A stretch of 5,662 bases of DNA from Candidatus Bathyarchaeota archaeon (GTDB lineage Archaea > Thermoproteota > Bathyarchaeia > Bathyarchaeales > B26-1), in assembly GCA_003662645.1 (NCBI GenBank), contig QMYL01000077.1, forward strand, positions 1-5,662, given 5' to 3'. The position numbers and the translations under genes are program-made. Of this stretch, positions 5,513-5,662 are shown piece by piece. Under the pieces are notes generated by a model, which was not told where the DNA came from, made no database searches, and saw only the letters and a program-made list of their open reading frames with translations. The first letter of the stretch is position 1; every line of letters starts with the position of its first letter.

Positions 5513-5521
5513 CGGGGCAAA

Positions 5522-5662
5522 ATGGGTATGGTTAGGGTCCATATAGGTTTCGACGACACAGACTCCCCTAGAGGGGGATGTACAACATACGTAGCAGCCC
5601 TCATAATCGAGAGGCTACACAAGTTAGGGGCAAGGTTCACCGACTACCCAAACCTAGTTAGG
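5522..5662 (+). CDS. tiaS: tRNA(Ile2) 2-agmatinylcytidine synthetase, N-terminal part
   Basis: Forty-seven codons are visible before the window ends. The protein begins with VHIGFDDTDSPRGGCTTYVA (residues 6-25) and ends in the window with FTDYPNLVR; this DDTDSP-x-GGCTTY signature followed by DYPNLVR is diagnostic of archaeal TiaS. TiaS uses ATP and agmatine to turn C34 of the CAU anticodon of tRNA-Ile2 into agmatidine, so that the tRNA reads AUA instead of AUG. This fits the frequent use of ATA codons in the window. The visible part belongs to the N-terminal kinase-like domain. Two in-frame ATGs (5522 and 5528) are possible: GGGG at 5514-5517 lies 4 bases before the first and 10 before the second, so the choice is open and differs by two residues. 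A leader hairpin lies directly upstream. Confidence 0.93.
   Translation, partial: MGMVRVHIGFDDTDSPRGGCTTYVAALIIERLHKLGARFTDYPNLVR

Noticed and set aside
5463..5520. A tRNA, C/D-box or H/ACA guide RNA gene between the RAM gene and tiaS
   Set aside because: No cloverleaf or GGTTCRA-type T-arm, no convincing RTGATGA/CTGA box pair and no ACA tail in the right place; only a hairpin can be supported.
1..5662. CRISPR array, insertion sequence or defence system
   Set aside because: No regularly spaced repeats, transposase, or recognisable defence genes are present; the gene tails are explained by loss of metabolic genes.

Overview
The window comes from an archaeon, most likely a thermophile of the TACK group (a Thermoproteota-, Korarchaeota- or Bathyarchaeia-like lineage). 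The evidence is a rfcS-rfcL clamp-loader operon with one small and one large subunit type, a tiaS gene (found only in archaea), TATA-type promoters with G-rich Shine-Dalgarno sites, a TTG start codon, and arginine written almost only as AGG/AGA and isoleucine often as ATA. The genus cannot be told from this sequence.

Layout, left to right. (1) 1-752, minus: the N-terminal 250 residues of an alkaline-phosphatase-superfamily protein annotated as 'sulfatase'; its 3' end lies outside the window. (2) 753-1199: no intact gene. It holds the promoter of the first sulfatase-like gene, a long imperfect inverted repeat (811-860), and two headless gene tails on the minus strand: the C-terminus of a Gfo/Idh/MocA-type oxidoreductase (832-1008) and, just upstream, the C-terminus of a DegT/DnrJ/EryC1-type aminotransferase (1019-1129). 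(3) 1200-3398, minus: rfcS followed after 3 bases by rfcL, an intact replication factor C operon, with a promoter and a perfect 17-bp palindrome in the rfcS leader. (4) 3476-3670, minus: a third headless tail, the end of the fibronectin-III-like domain of a GH3 beta-glucosidase. (5) 3646-5031, minus: a complete second sulfatase-fold protein. (6) 5032-5162: a divergent promoter region. (7) 5163-5405, plus: a stand-alone Lrp/AsnC ligand-binding (RAM) protein. (8) 5406-5521: a probable tiaS promoter and a leader hairpin. (9) 5522-5662, plus: the first 47 codons of tiaS, cut by the window edge.

The genes fall into two groups. One is housekeeping information processing: clamp loading for DNA replication, and tRNA-Ile2 anticodon modification. 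The other is an eroding carbohydrate or ester-hydrolysis set: two sulfatase-fold hydrolases and three gene tails from sugar metabolism. The rfc operon is flanked on both sides by headless carbohydrate-gene tails, which points to past deletions or island turnover around a conserved core operon. Both sulfatase-like proteins carry threonine where true sulfatases carry the Cys/Ser that becomes formylglycine, so they are better read as phosphate/phosphonate ester hydrolases or enzymes of unknown substrate. I see no clear new defence or mobile system. The most interesting points are the three gene tails, the Thr-type active sites, the palindrome at rfcS and the hairpin leader of tiaS.
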